Position numbers and translations under genes: made by a program. A model generated the notes under the pieces. The model was not told the origin of the DNA. It saw only the letters and a program-made list of their open reading frames with translations, and made no database searches. Below are positions 5,858 through 6,079 of a DNA stretch of 6,079 bases, in pieces; positions within the stretch are counted from its first letter, which is position 1, and every line of letters starts with the position of its first letter. The DNA lies in NCBI GenBank assembly GCA_031259035.1, contig JAIRLZ010000217.1, positions 1 to 6,079 of the forward strand, read 5' to 3'. Source of the stretch: Treponema sp. Its GTDB lineage: Bacteria; Spirochaetota; Spirochaetia; Treponematales; Breznakiellaceae.

Positions 5858-5880
5858 AAGCCGTTTATAGCGGCTTTTTT
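5858..5880 (+). terminator. Intrinsic-terminator-like hairpin in the divergent gap
   Basis: AAGCCG (5858-5863) pairs with CGGCTT (5871-5876) around a seven-base loop TTTATAG, and the T-run extends to 5880 on the plus strand. It has terminator form for plus-strand RNA, but no plus-strand gene lies just to its left, since the TatT gene is on the other strand. It may stop antisense transcription through the TRAP operon, or shield the gene starting at 5987 from read-through. Confidence 0.55.
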
Positions 5881-5920
5881 ATTCGCAGTGGGGTCTCATA
5901 CCCAGAAGCAAGCTCTAAAC

Positions 5921-5985
5921 TTGATCCACAGATTTTTCCCATTTGCGCTATACTCTCTGAAAGCCAAGAGCGCTCGGGAGGGGAA
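5921..5985 (+). promoter_or_regulatory. Candidate promoter and ribosome site for the right-edge gene
   Basis: TATACT at 5949-5954 is a good -10 box. TTGATC at 5921-5926 is the nearest -35-like hexamer, but the 22-base spacing is too long. GGGAGGGG (5976-5983) is a strong Shine-Dalgarno sequence three bases before the ATG at 5987. An eight-base palindrome GAGCGCTC (5968-5975) lies in the leader. The ribosome site is well supported, the promoter less so. Confidence 0.4.
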
Positions 5986-5986
5986 T

Positions 5987-6079
5987 ATGGCGGAGGAGAA
6001 AAGTTTTGATATGGAAAAAGAATGTGCGGGAGTGGATTTTCATTCAATCCGTCTTGAACAACGGTTCATCAGAACCATG
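5987..6079 (+). CDS. N-terminus of an unidentified gene, possibly an IS4/Tn5-like transposase, cut by the right edge
   Basis: The first 31 codons of an open frame: ATG at 5987 behind a strong GGGAGGGG ribosome site, with no stop before the window ends. The visible peptide starts MAEEKSFDMEKECAGVDFH and continues SIRLEQRFIRTM. It has no signal peptide or membrane segment. The stretch VDFHSIRLEQRFIRTM loosely resembles the N-terminal DNA-binding segment of IS4/Tn5-type transposases, in which a Leu/Arg-rich helix follows an F-x-x-x-x-L pattern. That is a guess from 16 residues, and any other cytosolic protein is possible. It is divergent from the TRAP operon with about 187 bases between the two starts. 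Confidence 0.5.
   Translation, partial: MAEEKSFDMEKECAGVDFHSIRLEQRFIRTM

Noticed and set aside
5800..5859. TTG at 5859 or ATG at 5817 as the TatT start
   Set aside because: Either would put 6 to 20 residues ahead of a textbook lipoprotein signal peptide that begins at 5799, and neither has a ribosome site.

Overview
The window looks like a chromosomal piece from a spirochaete of the Treponema group. The main reason is the minus-strand block at 5799-1521. It encodes a TatT-family lipoprotein, a DctP-type periplasmic binding protein and a fused DctQ-DctM membrane protein. This order is the TPAT (TPR-protein-associated TRAP transporter) arrangement known from Treponema pallidum (Tp0956-0957-0958). 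Base composition appears close to balanced GC and the ribosome binding sites are clear AGGAGG types. Genus and species are inferences; there is no rRNA or other marker here.

Layout from left to right. A plus-strand HD-domain phosphohydrolase gene enters from beyond the left edge and ends at 791. After 21 bases, a cysteine-type glutathione peroxidase follows (813-1316), probably co-transcribed. A 204-base convergent gap (1317-1520) comes next. It holds a 99-bp element with imperfect terminal inverted repeats flanked by TTA, which resembles a MITE. It also holds a GC-rich hairpin plus T-run, probably the terminator of the plus-strand genes, and a small direct repeat. On the minus strand, reading right to left, are the TatT lipoprotein (5799-4831), the binding protein (4802-3771), the fused DctQM permease (3763-1817) and a small Cys-rich zinc-ribbon protein (1808-1521). 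Their spacings are 28, 7 and 8 bases, and two Shine-Dalgarno sequences overlap the preceding stop codon, so they look like one operon. Right of TatT is a divergent intergenic region with candidate promoters and a plus-strand hairpin terminator. The first 31 codons of another plus-strand gene, possibly a transposase, run off the right edge.

How the genes work together. The four minus-strand genes encode a secondary uptake system: a lipoprotein partner on the periplasmic side, a soluble ligand-binding protein and a sodium- or proton-driven permease, plus an uncharacterised zinc-ribbon protein translated with it. The binding protein lacks the arginine that usually holds a ligand carboxylate, so the substrate may not be a typical TRAP organic acid. 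The plus-strand pair combines a probable metal-dependent hydrolase and a thiol peroxidase with no evident link to transport.

A recurring oddity is short in-frame tandem repeats. There is a 12-bp duplication inside the peroxidase, three 12-bp units at the N-terminus of the permease, and 15-bp units coding an acidic-tryptophan tail on TatT. These and the MITE-like element are the most unusual things in the window. I found no CRISPR array, tRNA, rRNA or phage genes.
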